Below, piece after piece: positions 1 to 7,070 of a DNA stretch of 10,973 bases. The first letter of the stretch is position 1, and the number at the start of each line of letters is the position of its first letter. Made by a program: the position numbers and the translations under genes. This stretch comes from an uncultured Collinsella sp. Its GTDB lineage: Bacteria > Actinomycetota > Coriobacteriia > Coriobacteriales > Coriobacteriaceae. Under the pieces are notes generated by a model that was given only the letters and a program-made list of their open reading frames with translations, had not been told where the DNA came from and ran no database searches. Where the stretch lies: NCBI GenBank assembly GCA_900549245.1, contig URNQ01000040.1, forward strand, positions 1 through 10,973, given 5' to 3'.

Positions 1-1
1 C

Positions 2-379
2 CACGCAATCGTCCCCTCCATGCATGCGCTTATCGGTGCCTGCCAGCCGCAGGGCTACGAGTGGGTGGACGAGCTCAACCAGGTGCTTGCCGGCAATATC
101 GAGTACTTCTGCGATTACGTGGACGGGCATTTTGAGGGCGTGTCCTATTCGCGTCCGCAGGGCACGTACATGGTGTTTCTGGACTTCACCGAGTGGTGTC
201 GCGAGCATGGCCGCGATATTCAGTGGCTGCTCGACGAGGGGGCGCGCGTGGGCGTGGGATATCAGGACGGCCGCCCGTTCCACGGGCCCTGCCACATTCG
301 CGTGAATCTGGCGCTGCCGCTTTCGCGCGTAAAGGAAGCGTGCGACCGCCTGGACCGCTACGTTTTTAATGCACGGTAA
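2..379 (+). CDS. PLP-dependent aminotransferase, MalY/PatB-like, C-terminal part (5' truncated)
   Basis: This is the C-terminal ~125 residues of a fold-type I PLP enzyme; the gene enters from the left edge in frame 2 (first full codon at 2-4) and ends with TAA at 377-379. What is seen is the small-domain pattern of the MalY/PatB group: a QGYEWVDEL helix start, a SRPQGTYMVFLDF strand (PxGTY is typical), an EGARVGVG segment where many members read AxVGLxxG, and HIRVNLALPLSRV near the end. The Arg of HIRVN (codon 299-301) is the expected substrate-carboxylate ligand. The PLP lysine lies upstream, outside the window. Family members act either as cystathionine/cysteine C-S lyases or as aminotransferases, and this fragment cannot separate the two. 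The gene is followed by a hairpin at 391-430, so it is probably not cotranscribed with the lipoprotein gene downstream. Confidence 0.85.
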   Translation, partial: HAIVPSMHALIGACQPQGYEWVDELNQVLAGNIEYFCDYVDGHFEGVSYSRPQGTYMVFLDFTEWCREHGRDIQWLLDEGARVGVGYQDGRPFHGPCHIRVNLALPLSRVKEACDRLDRYVFNAR

Positions 380-390
380 GTGAGCACTGC

Positions 391-430
391 ATGCGGGGCC
401 TTCTGCCAAGTCGGCTGGAAGGCCCCACAT
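391..430 (+). terminator. Hairpin after the aminotransferase gene, possible terminator
   Basis: A perfect 9-bp GC-rich stem pairs 395-403 (GGGGCCTTC) with 418-426 (GAAGGCCCC) around a 14-nt loop. It extends outward by three more pairs (391-393 with 428-430) across one C/A mismatch. It begins 12 nt after the aminotransferase stop. No T-tract follows (the next bases are GGTAAAACG), so as an intrinsic terminator it is imperfect; it could instead be a 3'-end protecting stem. Confidence 0.45.
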
Positions 431-449
431 GGTAAAACGTCTGTAGCCA

Positions 450-481
450 TTGGGCACTCGTGTGGTTTTGTTTGCTATTAT
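450..481 (+). promoter_or_regulatory. Candidate extended -10 promoter for the lipoprotein-kinase pair
   Basis: TGCTATTAT at 473-481 matches an extended -10 (TGnTATAAT) at all but one position. It lies in a locally T-rich stretch that stands out from the GC-rich surroundings. The best upstream -35-like hexamer is TTGGGC at 450-455, but the 20-nt spacer is longer than ideal, so the extended TG would have to compensate. The position, about 40 nt upstream of the ATG at 524, suits a short leader. A small dyad, CTGTAAACAG at 498-507, follows and could be an operator; nothing supports a specific regulator. Confidence 0.4.
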
Positions 482-523
482 TTTTTACCATTTCAGTCTG
501 TAAACAGGATCGTATGGAGCTCG

Positions 524-1393
524 ATGAAAAGGTCCCGTCGCTCGGTTGCCATTTCGTTGTTTGTTGCGCTTGCGGTAGCGTGCGCCTTTGTCGTAGCGAT
601 AGCCGGCTGTTCCGGGTCGAATGGCAGAGCCTCGACGTCTGCATTAGAAGGCCTGGATGCCTCGCAGGCCAAAGACGACAACCTTAAGACGCTCAACGTC
701 GGCAGCGACCTCTATCCACCGTTTGTGTATACCGACGAGTACGGCGATATCGTTGGCCTGGATGTCGAGATATTGACCGAGGCTTTGACTCGCATTGGTT
801 ACAAGCCAAAATACCAGCTGATCGACTGGGAAAAGAAGAAGGAGCTGCTGGCGAGCGGCGAACTCGATTGTGTCATGGGCAGCTTTAGTATGACGGGTCG
901 CGAAAACGAATATCGTTGGGCCGGCCCGTACCTTGCGAGCCGCCAGGTGGTCGCGGTCGATCCCCAGAGCGATATCTACACGCTTGCCGATCTTGAGGAT
1001 AAGATCGTGGCGGTTCAGTCCACCACCAAGCCCGAGGACATTTTGCTCAATCGCATAAATGAAAACGTTCCGCAGATCAAGGAACTCTACAGCTTTTCGG
1101 ACGGTTCATACCTGAACCCGGCGCTCGTCGAGGGCCTGGTCGACGCTATCGCCGCGCATGAGTCCTCGTTCCTCACCTACGAAAAAGACTATGGTGTGAC
1201 ATATCGCATTTTGGATGAGCCGCTGCTAGAGGTTGGTTTGGGCACCGCTTTCGATATCAACGATACGCGTGGCATCGACGTCAAGCTCACTCATGCCTAC
1301 CAAGAAATGCTTGCCGATGGCACCATGGAACGCCTGGTGTCAAAGTACTTCGATGACCCTTCGCCATTTTTGAATATGGAGGGCCTGTCATGA
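524..1393 (+). CDS. Family 3 extracellular solute-binding lipoprotein, probable sensor partner of the adjacent kinase
   Basis: A 289-residue secreted lipoprotein of the SBP_bac_3 type. Residues 1-29 are a lipoprotein signal peptide: basic MKRSRR, a hydrophobic core, and lipobox IAGC with lipidated Cys29. A Ser/Gly-rich linker leads into a two-lobed binding domain (about 56-277) opening LNVGSDLYPPFVYTDEYG and including GLDVEILTEAL. The family's ligand-carboxylate Arg is probably Arg126 (SMTGRENEY). In amino-acid binders the equivalent of the second-lobe motif DAxxxD contributes an Asp; here it reads DAIAAHE, with His212 at that place, so the ligand may not be an ordinary amino acid (inference). 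The start is ATG 524 with GGAG at 516-519; an in-frame GTG at 380 would give a non-signal-like extension. The stop overlaps the kinase start (ATGA at 1390-1393). No transporter permease or ATPase gene lies beside it, so sensing rather than uptake is the likelier job. Confidence 0.88.
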   Translation: MKRSRRSVAISLFVALAVACAFVVAIAGCSGSNGRASTSALEGLDASQAKDDNLKTLNVGSDLYPPFVYTDEYGDIVGLDVEILTEALTRIGYKPKYQLIDWEKKKELLASGELDCVMGSFSMTGRENEYRWAGPYLASRQVVAVDPQSDIYTLADLEDKIVAVQSTTKPEDILLNRINENVPQIKELYSFSDGSYLNPALVEGLVDAIAAHESSFLTYEKDYGVTYRILDEPLLEVGLGTAFDINDTRGIDVKLTHAYQEMLADGTMERLVSKYFDDPSPFLNMEGLS

Positions 1394-3582
1394 TCGATGC
1401 GCCCGACCACGCCGCTCAGGAGCGGGACAATCGTTCGACAGGGGCATGGCTCCTTGTCGCTCTGCTGGGGATAGCGCTCTCGGTTGTTGCCGGCATGATG
1501 AGCTACGATTACACGACGGCCCAAGCCGAGCAGCGCTTTGCCGACGTTGTCGATTACGTGGCGACGCAGAGCCTTTCCTACGATGCATTCAACAGCGCCT
1601 ATACGACCAAAAACCTGATTCGCGTTATGGAGATCGCCGGAGAGGCTGCCCGCGATATGGAGCGCGACGGTTCGGTGGATAACGCCATGCTGGAGCAATA
1701 CGCCGACCAGTTCAACGTGAGCGCGCTGATCGTGACGGACGCATCGGGCAATTTGGTGTCCGAGTCCTCGACGGGCGATGTGGACTACGGGTCGCTCGCT
1801 ACGTATCTCAAAGAATCACCCGTGCTTGAGGTGGCAACTCATCCGCTTAAGTCCTATACTGCCCGCATCACGCTTGCGGATGATTCGGTCGCAGACATTG
1901 GCTGCGTGACTCGGCAGGATGGCGAGGGCATCGTTATCGCGGTAAGGCATCAGAGCGCGAAAGCGGTTGCAAGCAATACACTCAAACTGCAGAGCTTGCT
2001 TGATGGCTATGAAACCATCGATAGCGGCAATATCGTGATCGAAAGCGACGGCAAGGTCGTTGCGACCAATGCCGTTGAACCCACCGTATTGGGCGTGTTC
2101 GATCTGCCTGCGACGGATGTCTTTATTGTCGACGGTATTAAGGATCGATGCCTGGCTGGTAAGGTTAGATTGGTTAACGCCGACGGCGAGTGGTATTTGG
2201 GCACATTTGGAAAAGCGCACAAATTCTATGTGTACACCTATGCCTCGGCGCAGCGCTACTTTGAGGTCGCCGCGGCTGTTGCCGCCGGCGTGCTGGTGCT
2301 CTACGGCGGTGTTATAGCCGTTGTTGTGACGGTGCGTCGCCGCGCTGATCGTCGACGTTTGACGGACTTGCTGCAGCAGGAGCGCGACTATGGCGACAAG
2401 CTGGCAAAGGCGGCGTGTGAGGCCTCGTCTGCCAACTCGGCAAAGACGGAGTTTTTGCGTCGCATGAGCCACGATCTGCGCACGCCCATCAACGGCATTC
2501 GCGGCATGGTCGAGGTTGGCGATGCCAATGCGGACGATCTGCAAAAGCAGACTGAGTGCCGCTCAAAGATCTGGACGGCATCGGGACTGCTGCTCGACCT
2601 TGCCAACGAGGCCCTGGATATGAGTCGCCTGGAGAGCGGCCAGGTCGACCTGAACCTCGTACCCACAAATTTGGTGGCCCTCAACTGTGAAGTGCGCGAT
2701 ATTCTGGAGCGCCAGGCCGAGGAGCGTCTGGTGACAATTATCTGCGACCAGCAGACGCTTAATCATCCCTATGCGCGGGTGAGCGTGACGCACCTCAAGC
2801 GCTTGTTGCTCAATATTGCCGGCAATGCCGTCAAGTACAACCGCCAGGGCGGCTATGTTCGCCTGGTGTGCCGCGAGGTGGAGCCAGCGGATGGCGTCCC
2901 CGTCTATGAATACACGATCGCCGACAACGGTATTGGCATGAGCGAGGAGTTCCAACAGCGCCTCTACGAGCCGTTTTGCCGTGAGGGGCAACAGGTGGAA
3001 GGCGCTTCATCGGGAACTGGCCTGGGCGCGCCTATCGCAAAACAGTTGGTCGAGCTTATGGGCGGAACCATGAGTTTTACGAGCGTCTTGGGGCAGGGGA
3101 CGACGTTTACCATCCGCCTGCCGTTCGAGAAATGCAAGCGCTCCGAGATTCCTCAGGCTGTGCGCGTGGACGCGGGAGACGGCGATGCACTCCAGGGCTT
3201 GCGCGTTTTGCTCGTAGAGGATAACGATCTGAATGCCGAGATCGCGCAGTTTACGCTCAGCCGTGCCGGTGCCGTCGTGACACACGCTAGGGATGGTGAG
3301 TCTGCCGTCGAGATGTTTGCCGCGAGCGTGCCGCACGAGTACGACGTGGTGTTGATGGACATCATGATGCCGGGCATCGATGGCCTTGAGGCCACACGTC
3401 AGATTCGAGCACTCGATCGCGAGGATGCCGCGACCACGCCGATTATCGCCGTGAGCGCCAACGCCTTTGCCGACGACCGCAGGCTTTCGCGTGAGGCGGG
3501 CATGAACGCGCACCTGAGTAAACCCGTGAGCTCGCAGGAGCTCATTGAGGCGCTTGCGCACATAGCCGCCGACGCTCTATAA
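1390..3582 (+). CDS. Membrane hybrid histidine kinase with extracellular sensor and C-terminal receiver
   Basis: A 730-residue hybrid sensor kinase. TM1 is about residues 19-37, an extracellular sensor of ~255 residues follows, and TM2 is about 293-314. The sensor has a dCache/PDC-like look (SALIVTDASGNLVSES, later IVIESDGKVVATN), but that fold call is tentative. A basic helix (315-355) leads to HisKA with the H-box SHDLRTPINGI and phosphorylated His361. The HATPase domain (about 465-580) shows the N-box NIAGNAVKYN (Asn479), G1 DNGIG (Asp512), YEPF (526-529) and GTGLG (542-546). The receiver domain (about 603-727) has acidic Glu610/Asp611, phospho-acceptor Asp657 in MDIMMPGIDG, Ser689 and Lys711, all expected residues. 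Phosphate should pass His361 to Asp657 and then to an HPt protein that is not in this window. Its start overlaps the lipoprotein stop (ATGA), so translation is probably coupled and the lipoprotein is a likely sensory partner. A perfect hairpin follows the stop. Confidence 0.93.
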   Translation: MIDAPDHAAQERDNRSTGAWLLVALLGIALSVVAGMMSYDYTTAQAEQRFADVVDYVATQSLSYDAFNSAYTTKNLIRVMEIAGEAARDMERDGSVDNAMLEQYADQFNVSALIVTDASGNLVSESSTGDVDYGSLATYLKESPVLEVATHPLKSYTARITLADDSVADIGCVTRQDGEGIVIAVRHQSAKAVASNTLKLQSLLDGYETIDSGNIVIESDGKVVATNAVEPTVLGVFDLPATDVFIVDGIKDRCLAGKVRLVNADGEWYLGTFGKAHKFYVYTYASAQRYFEVAAAVAAGVLVLYGGVIAVVVTVRRRADRRRLTDLLQQERDYGDKLAKAACEASSANSAKTEFLRRMSHDLRTPINGIRGMVEVGDANADDLQKQTECRSKIWTASGLLLDLANEALDMSRLESGQVDLNLVPTNLVALNCEVRDILERQAEERLVTIICDQQTLNHPYARVSVTHLKRLLLNIAGNAVKYNRQGGYVRLVCREVEPADGVPVYEYTIADNGIGMSEEFQQRLYEPFCREGQQVEGASSGTGLGAPIAKQLVELMGGTMSFTSVLGQGTTFTIRLPFEKCKRSEIPQAVRVDAGDGDALQGLRVLLVEDNDLNAEIAQFTLSRAGAVVTHARDGESAVEMFAASVPHEYDVVLMDIMMPGIDGLEATRQIRALDREDAATTPIIAVSANAFADDRRLSREAGMNAHLSKPVSSQELIEALAHIAADAL

Positions 3583-3584
3583 GC

Positions 3585-3631
3585 ATATGGCCTGGTTCCA
3601 AGGTGGGTTGGAACCAGGCCATATTGTTATT
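3585..3631 (+). terminator. Perfect 16-bp hairpin between convergent genes, probable terminator
   Basis: Bases 3585-3600 (ATATGGCCTGGTTCCA) pair without mismatch with 3609-3624 (TGGAACCAGGCCATAT) around an 8-nt loop, starting 3 nt after the kinase stop. The plus-strand tail TGTTATT is moderately T-rich, so it probably ends the lipoprotein-kinase transcript. It is also 27 nt past the stop of the convergent minus-strand gene. On that strand the downstream tail is not T-rich, so bidirectional action is possible but less supported. Confidence 0.72.
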
Positions 3632-3651
3632 GATGAGGCCTGCTGAGGGGC

Positions 3652-4131
3652 TTACTTTTCCTGAATCTGCTTGCCGCAGAGATGCTCAATCGTAATCTCG
3701 TAGAGCTGGACGCCCTTAATGTCCTTGGCGATTTCCTCTTCGACTTCTTCGGCAGAAGGGTAGTACTTAAGCGCGAGCTGGCGGACTTTGTCCTCGATAA
3801 ACGCGGGGGTGTCATTCGCCAGGCGACAACGGCCAAAGACCACGGTACTCATAACGTAGGGAGCCCAGTCACCGTCCTGGTACCACTCGTTGCCGTAAAC
3901 GGTAAAGCAGACCTTGTCATCGCGCTTGAGTGCGTCGACCTTGTGGCCAGCCTTGGCGCCATGGAAATAAATCTTGTCGTGCTCGGCGTCAAAGAAGTAG
4001 TTGACGGGAATGGCGTACGGGTAGCCATCGTCGCCGTTGACGGCAAAGACACCGCGCTTGCAGGTAGCGAGCAGTTCGCGCGCTTCCTCGTCAGTGATGG
4101 CGCGTTTCTTTCGACGTAAGGGCCTAAACAT
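3652..4131 (-). CDS. Pyridoxamine 5'-phosphate oxidase-like FMN-binding split-barrel protein
   Basis: A 159-residue soluble protein of the PNPOx-like / NimA-related group (Pyridox_ox_2 type). Such proteins usually bind FMN or another flavin as dimers; substrates are mostly unknown and this should not be read as true PdxH. Visible family features are an N-terminal helix ITDEEARELLATCKRG, the strand pair VNGDDGYPYAIPVNYFF (31-47), IYFHGAKAGHKVDAL (54-68, the usual flavin-phosphate region), VCFTVYG (74-80), and a C-terminal strand ending EHLCGKQIQEK. The start is ATG at 4131, with AGAAAGGAAA (4138-4147, minus strand) at good spacing; an in-frame GTG at 4170 adds 13 residues but has no Shine-Dalgarno. 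It lies 42 nt downstream of the second hybrid kinase on the same strand with no terminator between, so cotranscription is likely. It may be a target or a passenger of that system. The strong hairpin at 3585-3624 lies past its stop. Confidence 0.85.
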   Translation of the reverse strand: MFRPLRRKKRAITDEEARELLATCKRGVFAVNGDDGYPYAIPVNYFFDAEHDKIYFHGAKAGHKVDALKRDDKVCFTVYGNEWYQDGDWAPYVMSTVVFGRCRLANDTPAFIEDKVRQLALKYYPSAEEVEEEIAKDIKGVQLYEITIEHLCGKQIQEK

Positions 4132-4137
4132 CGTTGG

Positions 4138-4147
4138 TTTCCTTTCT
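4138..4147 (-). promoter_or_regulatory. Shine-Dalgarno that selects the PNPOx-like start
   Basis: On the minus strand AGAAAGGAAA lies 6-15 nt before ATG 4131, with the AGGA core at a spacing of 8 nt. The in-frame GTG at 4170 has only AT-rich bases before it, so the ATG is preferred. Confidence 0.65.
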
Positions 4148-4173
4148 GGTCGTGCGTGGCGGTTGAGCACAAA

Positions 4174-6978
4174 CTATAGCGAAACGGATCCGTTTTTCTT
4201 GATGCGGGCGAGTATGTTTTTGAGCTTGTTAAAGTCGAGCGGTTTGGACAGATGGGCGTTCATGCCGGCATCGTGTGCCGCCTTGGCGTCCTCGGCAAAG
4301 GCGTTGGCGGTGAGCGCGATGATGGGGATATCGGCTGCATCGACCTTCTCGCTCAGACGAATCGCGCGGGTTGCCTCATAGCCGTCCATGCCCGGCATCA
4401 TGATGTCCATCAGAATCGCATCGAAGCTGCCGGCGGGATGTGACAGGTACAGATCGACGACTTCGTTGCCATTGGCGGCGCGGGTGACCACGACGCCCTC
4501 GGATTCTAGCAGCGTCTGGGCAATCTCGGCATTCAATTCGTTGTCTTCGGCGAGCAACACGTTCATGTCGGCGAGCGAGCAGTCGAGCACCCTCTCGACC
4601 GTATCTGCCCGCGCCTGAGGGTTCTTGTCGATATCGAGCGGAATCTGGACGTTGAACGTACTCCCCACGCCAACCTCACTCGAAATCTCAATCGTACCGC
4701 CCATCAGTTCAATAAGCGACTTGACGATTGGCATGCCCATGCCGGTTCCTTGGAACTTGCTGCGCGCATCGTCACCTTCTTGGGCAAACGGCTCATAGAT
4801 ATGCTTTAAAAACTCGGGAGCCATGCCAATGCCGGTATCCGAAACGCTAAAGCAAAAGAGCGCGCGCCCGTTATCGAGTGGCTTGGTCTGTGAACTAAAG
4901 GTGACGGAGCCGCCGTGCTTGTTGTACTTAATGCTGTTGTCTAACAGGTTGATCATGACCTGTCGGATATGGGTGGGACTGCCGATTACGTATGGCCCCG
5001 TGGCGTACGGCAGACTATTGTCCTGCATTGTGATGCCGTTACTGGACGCGCGGAGCTTGCACAGCACCAGCGTATCATCACAAAGCTCTTTGAGGTTAAA
5101 AGGCGCATGTTCCAGTGTTAGCTTGCGGTCTTCGATTTTTCCCATCTCGAGGATGTCGTTGATCAGCGAGAGCAGGTGATTGGCGGCAACGCGCGCCTTG
5201 GCACGGCTCTCGCGGGCGACTTGCATATCGCCTTCCTTCAATTCTTCAATTTCGATAAGGCCCAGGATACCGTTGAGCGGCGTACGGATGTCGTGGCTCA
5301 TGCGCGTGAGGAATGCCGTCTTAGCGGCGTTGGCAGCATCGGCTTTTTTGCGCTCGGTTCGAGCGCGCACGAGCGCCCAGATGAGCAGGACGATGCCGAC
5401 CGACAACATACCGATGAGGGTAGCTGCAATGGCGGTGCGGTTGCGATAAAGGAATTGAAGCGTGTTGGATTCCTGGGCCGTGTACGACGTGGAGGAGTAA
5501 TTACTTGCGGAGAGCGATTCTCCGGCATTGATGATGCCCTTGTTGATGATTCCCAGCAGTTCGGGCTTGCCGCGCGACATCAAGCACGCGAGGTCACAGG
5601 TGTCAGGGAGCTCGACCGTCTCGCAGTCCTCGAGATCATAACGGTCACCGATGGTTTTTACGCGTGAACTGGGAGCGACGATGCAGCGCGCCGTTCCCTT
5701 CCTGAGGGCGTCGAACGCTTCATCGTCGGATTGGTATTCGGTTACGGTCGCTGTGGGGAATAGACTTTCAAGTGCATTTCGGTTGACAAACGATGATTTG
5801 GTACAGGCGATGTTCTGAAGGTCTTTTTTCAGGTTACTGCCGGTGTGGATGGCGGTGAGGGACATGGTCCCCAACGATACCGACTGCACAACGCCTGATT
5901 GCTCGGCAAACCAGTAATCTCGGTATGCCGGCAGCGCAACGTCTATGCTTCCCTCTGACAGGGCCTTTGACATCATCTTGTAGCTATCAAAGGCGACGGT
6001 TTTGACCGTAATGCCAAATTTATCGTGCAACGTCGTCGCAAGCGATGCGAGCGAGCCTTCCATTTTGCCGTCTTCGTCTTCGTTGCAGTAGGGGAGTTTG
6101 CCCGTAATGTAGCCGAGTGTGATGGTGTTGTCATTTGCTTTGAGCCAGGAACGTTCGGAACCGTTGAGCGATGATGAACCGCTGTTTTGGGCCGAGTAGT
6201 TAGATTTGACTTCGTCGATATAGCGTGGGTTGACGCGGGCGATTGCCGTCATGGCGGCATTGATGTCGTCCATCAGGTCGGGGCGGCTTTTGGGGACAGC
6301 AAAGTAGTAGTCGCTCGAACCGACGTAGAACATGGGCGACGCCTCGGGCGACGAAATGGTGTCGTTCATGATGACGGCATCGACCTCGCCGTTTGCGAGC
6401 GCGGCAAAGAGGGCACCGCCAGTGTCGATTTCTTTATAGGTGCAGGTAATGCCTTCGTTGGCGAGCCACTGCTGGCCAACGAAGGTTTGCATAACGTCGG
6501 GGTTGTAGCCGATGGTAAGGCCTTGGAGCGCTTGGGGGTCACCCTTGGCCAGATCGTTGCGATCGGGCTTGGCGTAGATGTAGTAGCGCTCGGTGCCCTC
6601 GGGGTTCGAGGAAAAGAGCAGCTTTTGGGCGCGTTCCTCGGAGTAGGAGATGTTGGGTATGAGGTCGATTTCGCCTGCCTCGAGCATGTCCATAAGCTCG
6701 GTGAAGGTGCCGGAGACGTATTCGTACCGCCAGCCGGGCGTGTAGTACGAAAGGGTCTGGAGGTACTCGTAACCCCATCCCGAGAGACGCTCGCCGGGGG
6801 TGCCGTTCTGGAAGCCCTCGTTGTTGACGAGCCAGCCGACGCGGACCGTCTTGACTTGCTGATCGGTATTGGCGGCATAGGCGGGGGCGGGCATGATGGT
6901 GCTCAGTACGACGAGCGCGGCAAGCGCGACGGCCAGGGTGCGATATATAACTGAACGAAGGACAGTGGCAGCTCTCAC
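4174..6978 (-). CDS. BvgS-like hybrid histidine kinase with two fused solute-binding sensor domains
   Basis: A 934-residue hybrid kinase (numbering from GTG 6978). A Sec signal peptide ends at AYA (residue 35). Two tandem SBP_bac_3-like Venus-flytrap domains follow: about 44-262 (VRVGWLVNNEGF, MLEAGEIDLIPNISYSEERA) and about 284-480 (ITLGYITGKLPYC). One TM segment spans about 515-537, then a short basic helix runs straight into HisKA with no room for a PAS domain. The H-box MSHDIRTPLNGI gives His562. ATP-binding motifs are NLLDNSIKYN (Asn681), DTGIG (Asp714), YEPF and GTGMG (744-748). The receiver has Glu811/Asp812, phospho-acceptor Asp858 in MDIMMPGMDG, Thr890 and Lys912. All catalytic residues are present. 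The second flytrap domain contains six cysteines. The architecture resembles BvgS/EvgS, which respond to small molecules or pH; the ligand here is unknown. It is probably cotranscribed with the PNPOx-like gene downstream. No HPt or DNA-binding regulator is nearby. Confidence 0.93.
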   Translation of the reverse strand: MRAATVLRSVIYRTLAVALAALVVLSTIMPAPAYAANTDQQVKTVRVGWLVNNEGFQNGTPGERLSGWGYEYLQTLSYYTPGWRYEYVSGTFTELMDMLEAGEIDLIPNISYSEERAQKLLFSSNPEGTERYYIYAKPDRNDLAKGDPQALQGLTIGYNPDVMQTFVGQQWLANEGITCTYKEIDTGGALFAALANGEVDAVIMNDTISSPEASPMFYVGSSDYYFAVPKSRPDLMDDINAAMTAIARVNPRYIDEVKSNYSAQNSGSSSLNGSERSWLKANDNTITLGYITGKLPYCNEDEDGKMEGSLASLATTLHDKFGITVKTVAFDSYKMMSKALSEGSIDVALPAYRDYWFAEQSGVVQSVSLGTMSLTAIHTGSNLKKDLQNIACTKSSFVNRNALESLFPTATVTEYQSDDEAFDALRKGTARCIVAPSSRVKTIGDRYDLEDCETVELPDTCDLACLMSRGKPELLGIINKGIINAGESLSASNYSSTSYTAQESNTLQFLYRNRTAIAATLIGMLSVGIVLLIWALVRARTERKKADAANAAKTAFLTRMSHDIRTPLNGILGLIEIEELKEGDMQVARESRAKARVAANHLLSLINDILEMGKIEDRKLTLEHAPFNLKELCDDTLVLCKLRASSNGITMQDNSLPYATGPYVIGSPTHIRQVMINLLDNSIKYNKHGGSVTFSSQTKPLDNGRALFCFSVSDTGIGMAPEFLKHIYEPFAQEGDDARSKFQGTGMGMPIVKSLIELMGGTIEISSEVGVGSTFNVQIPLDIDKNPQARADTVERVLDCSLADMNVLLAEDNELNAEIAQTLLESEGVVVTRAANGNEVVDLYLSHPAGSFDAILMDIMMPGMDGYEATRAIRLSEKVDAADIPIIALTANAFAEDAKAAHDAGMNAHLSKPLDFNKLKNILARIKKNGSVSL

Positions 6979-6984
6979 ATGCAA

Positions 6985-6988
6985 TCCT
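6985..6988 (-). promoter_or_regulatory. Shine-Dalgarno that selects a GTG start for the second kinase
   Basis: On the minus strand the sequence reads AGGA, then TTGCAT, then GTG. AGGA directly abuts the in-frame TTG at 6984, which makes that TTG unusable as a start, but sits 6 nt before GTG at 6978. An ATG at 6980 is out of frame and hits a stop at once. The GTG is therefore the best start, two codons shorter than the longest frame. Confidence 0.6.
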
Positions 6989-7070
6989 AACGAATCGAGA
7001 CATTACCGCATAAGGATACCAGCTCAGCCTGCCCATCCGGCAGCTGCACCGCTAAACGGTCCCGCCCGGC

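Noticed and set aside
380..523. In-frame N-terminal extension of the lipoprotein from GTG 380
   Set aside because: It would span the hairpin and probable promoter, starts directly after the aminotransferase stop, and would bury the signal peptide; ATG 524 with GGAG gives a textbook lipoprotein start.
1816..2544. Long minus-strand open frame opposite the first kinase
   Set aside because: Antisense to a clear kinase gene, with no recognisable domain; long antisense frames are expected in GC-rich coding DNA.
4182..4195. Perfect 14-bp palindrome AAACGGATCCGTTT at the end of the second kinase
   Set aside because: It lies inside the coding region, has at most a 5-bp stem as a hairpin, and lacks a T-tract on the minus strand, so it is unlikely to be a terminator.
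6187..6954. 255-codon plus-strand open frame opposite the second kinase
   Set aside because: Gly/Val-rich antisense shadow of the first flytrap domain and signal peptide, with no family motif.
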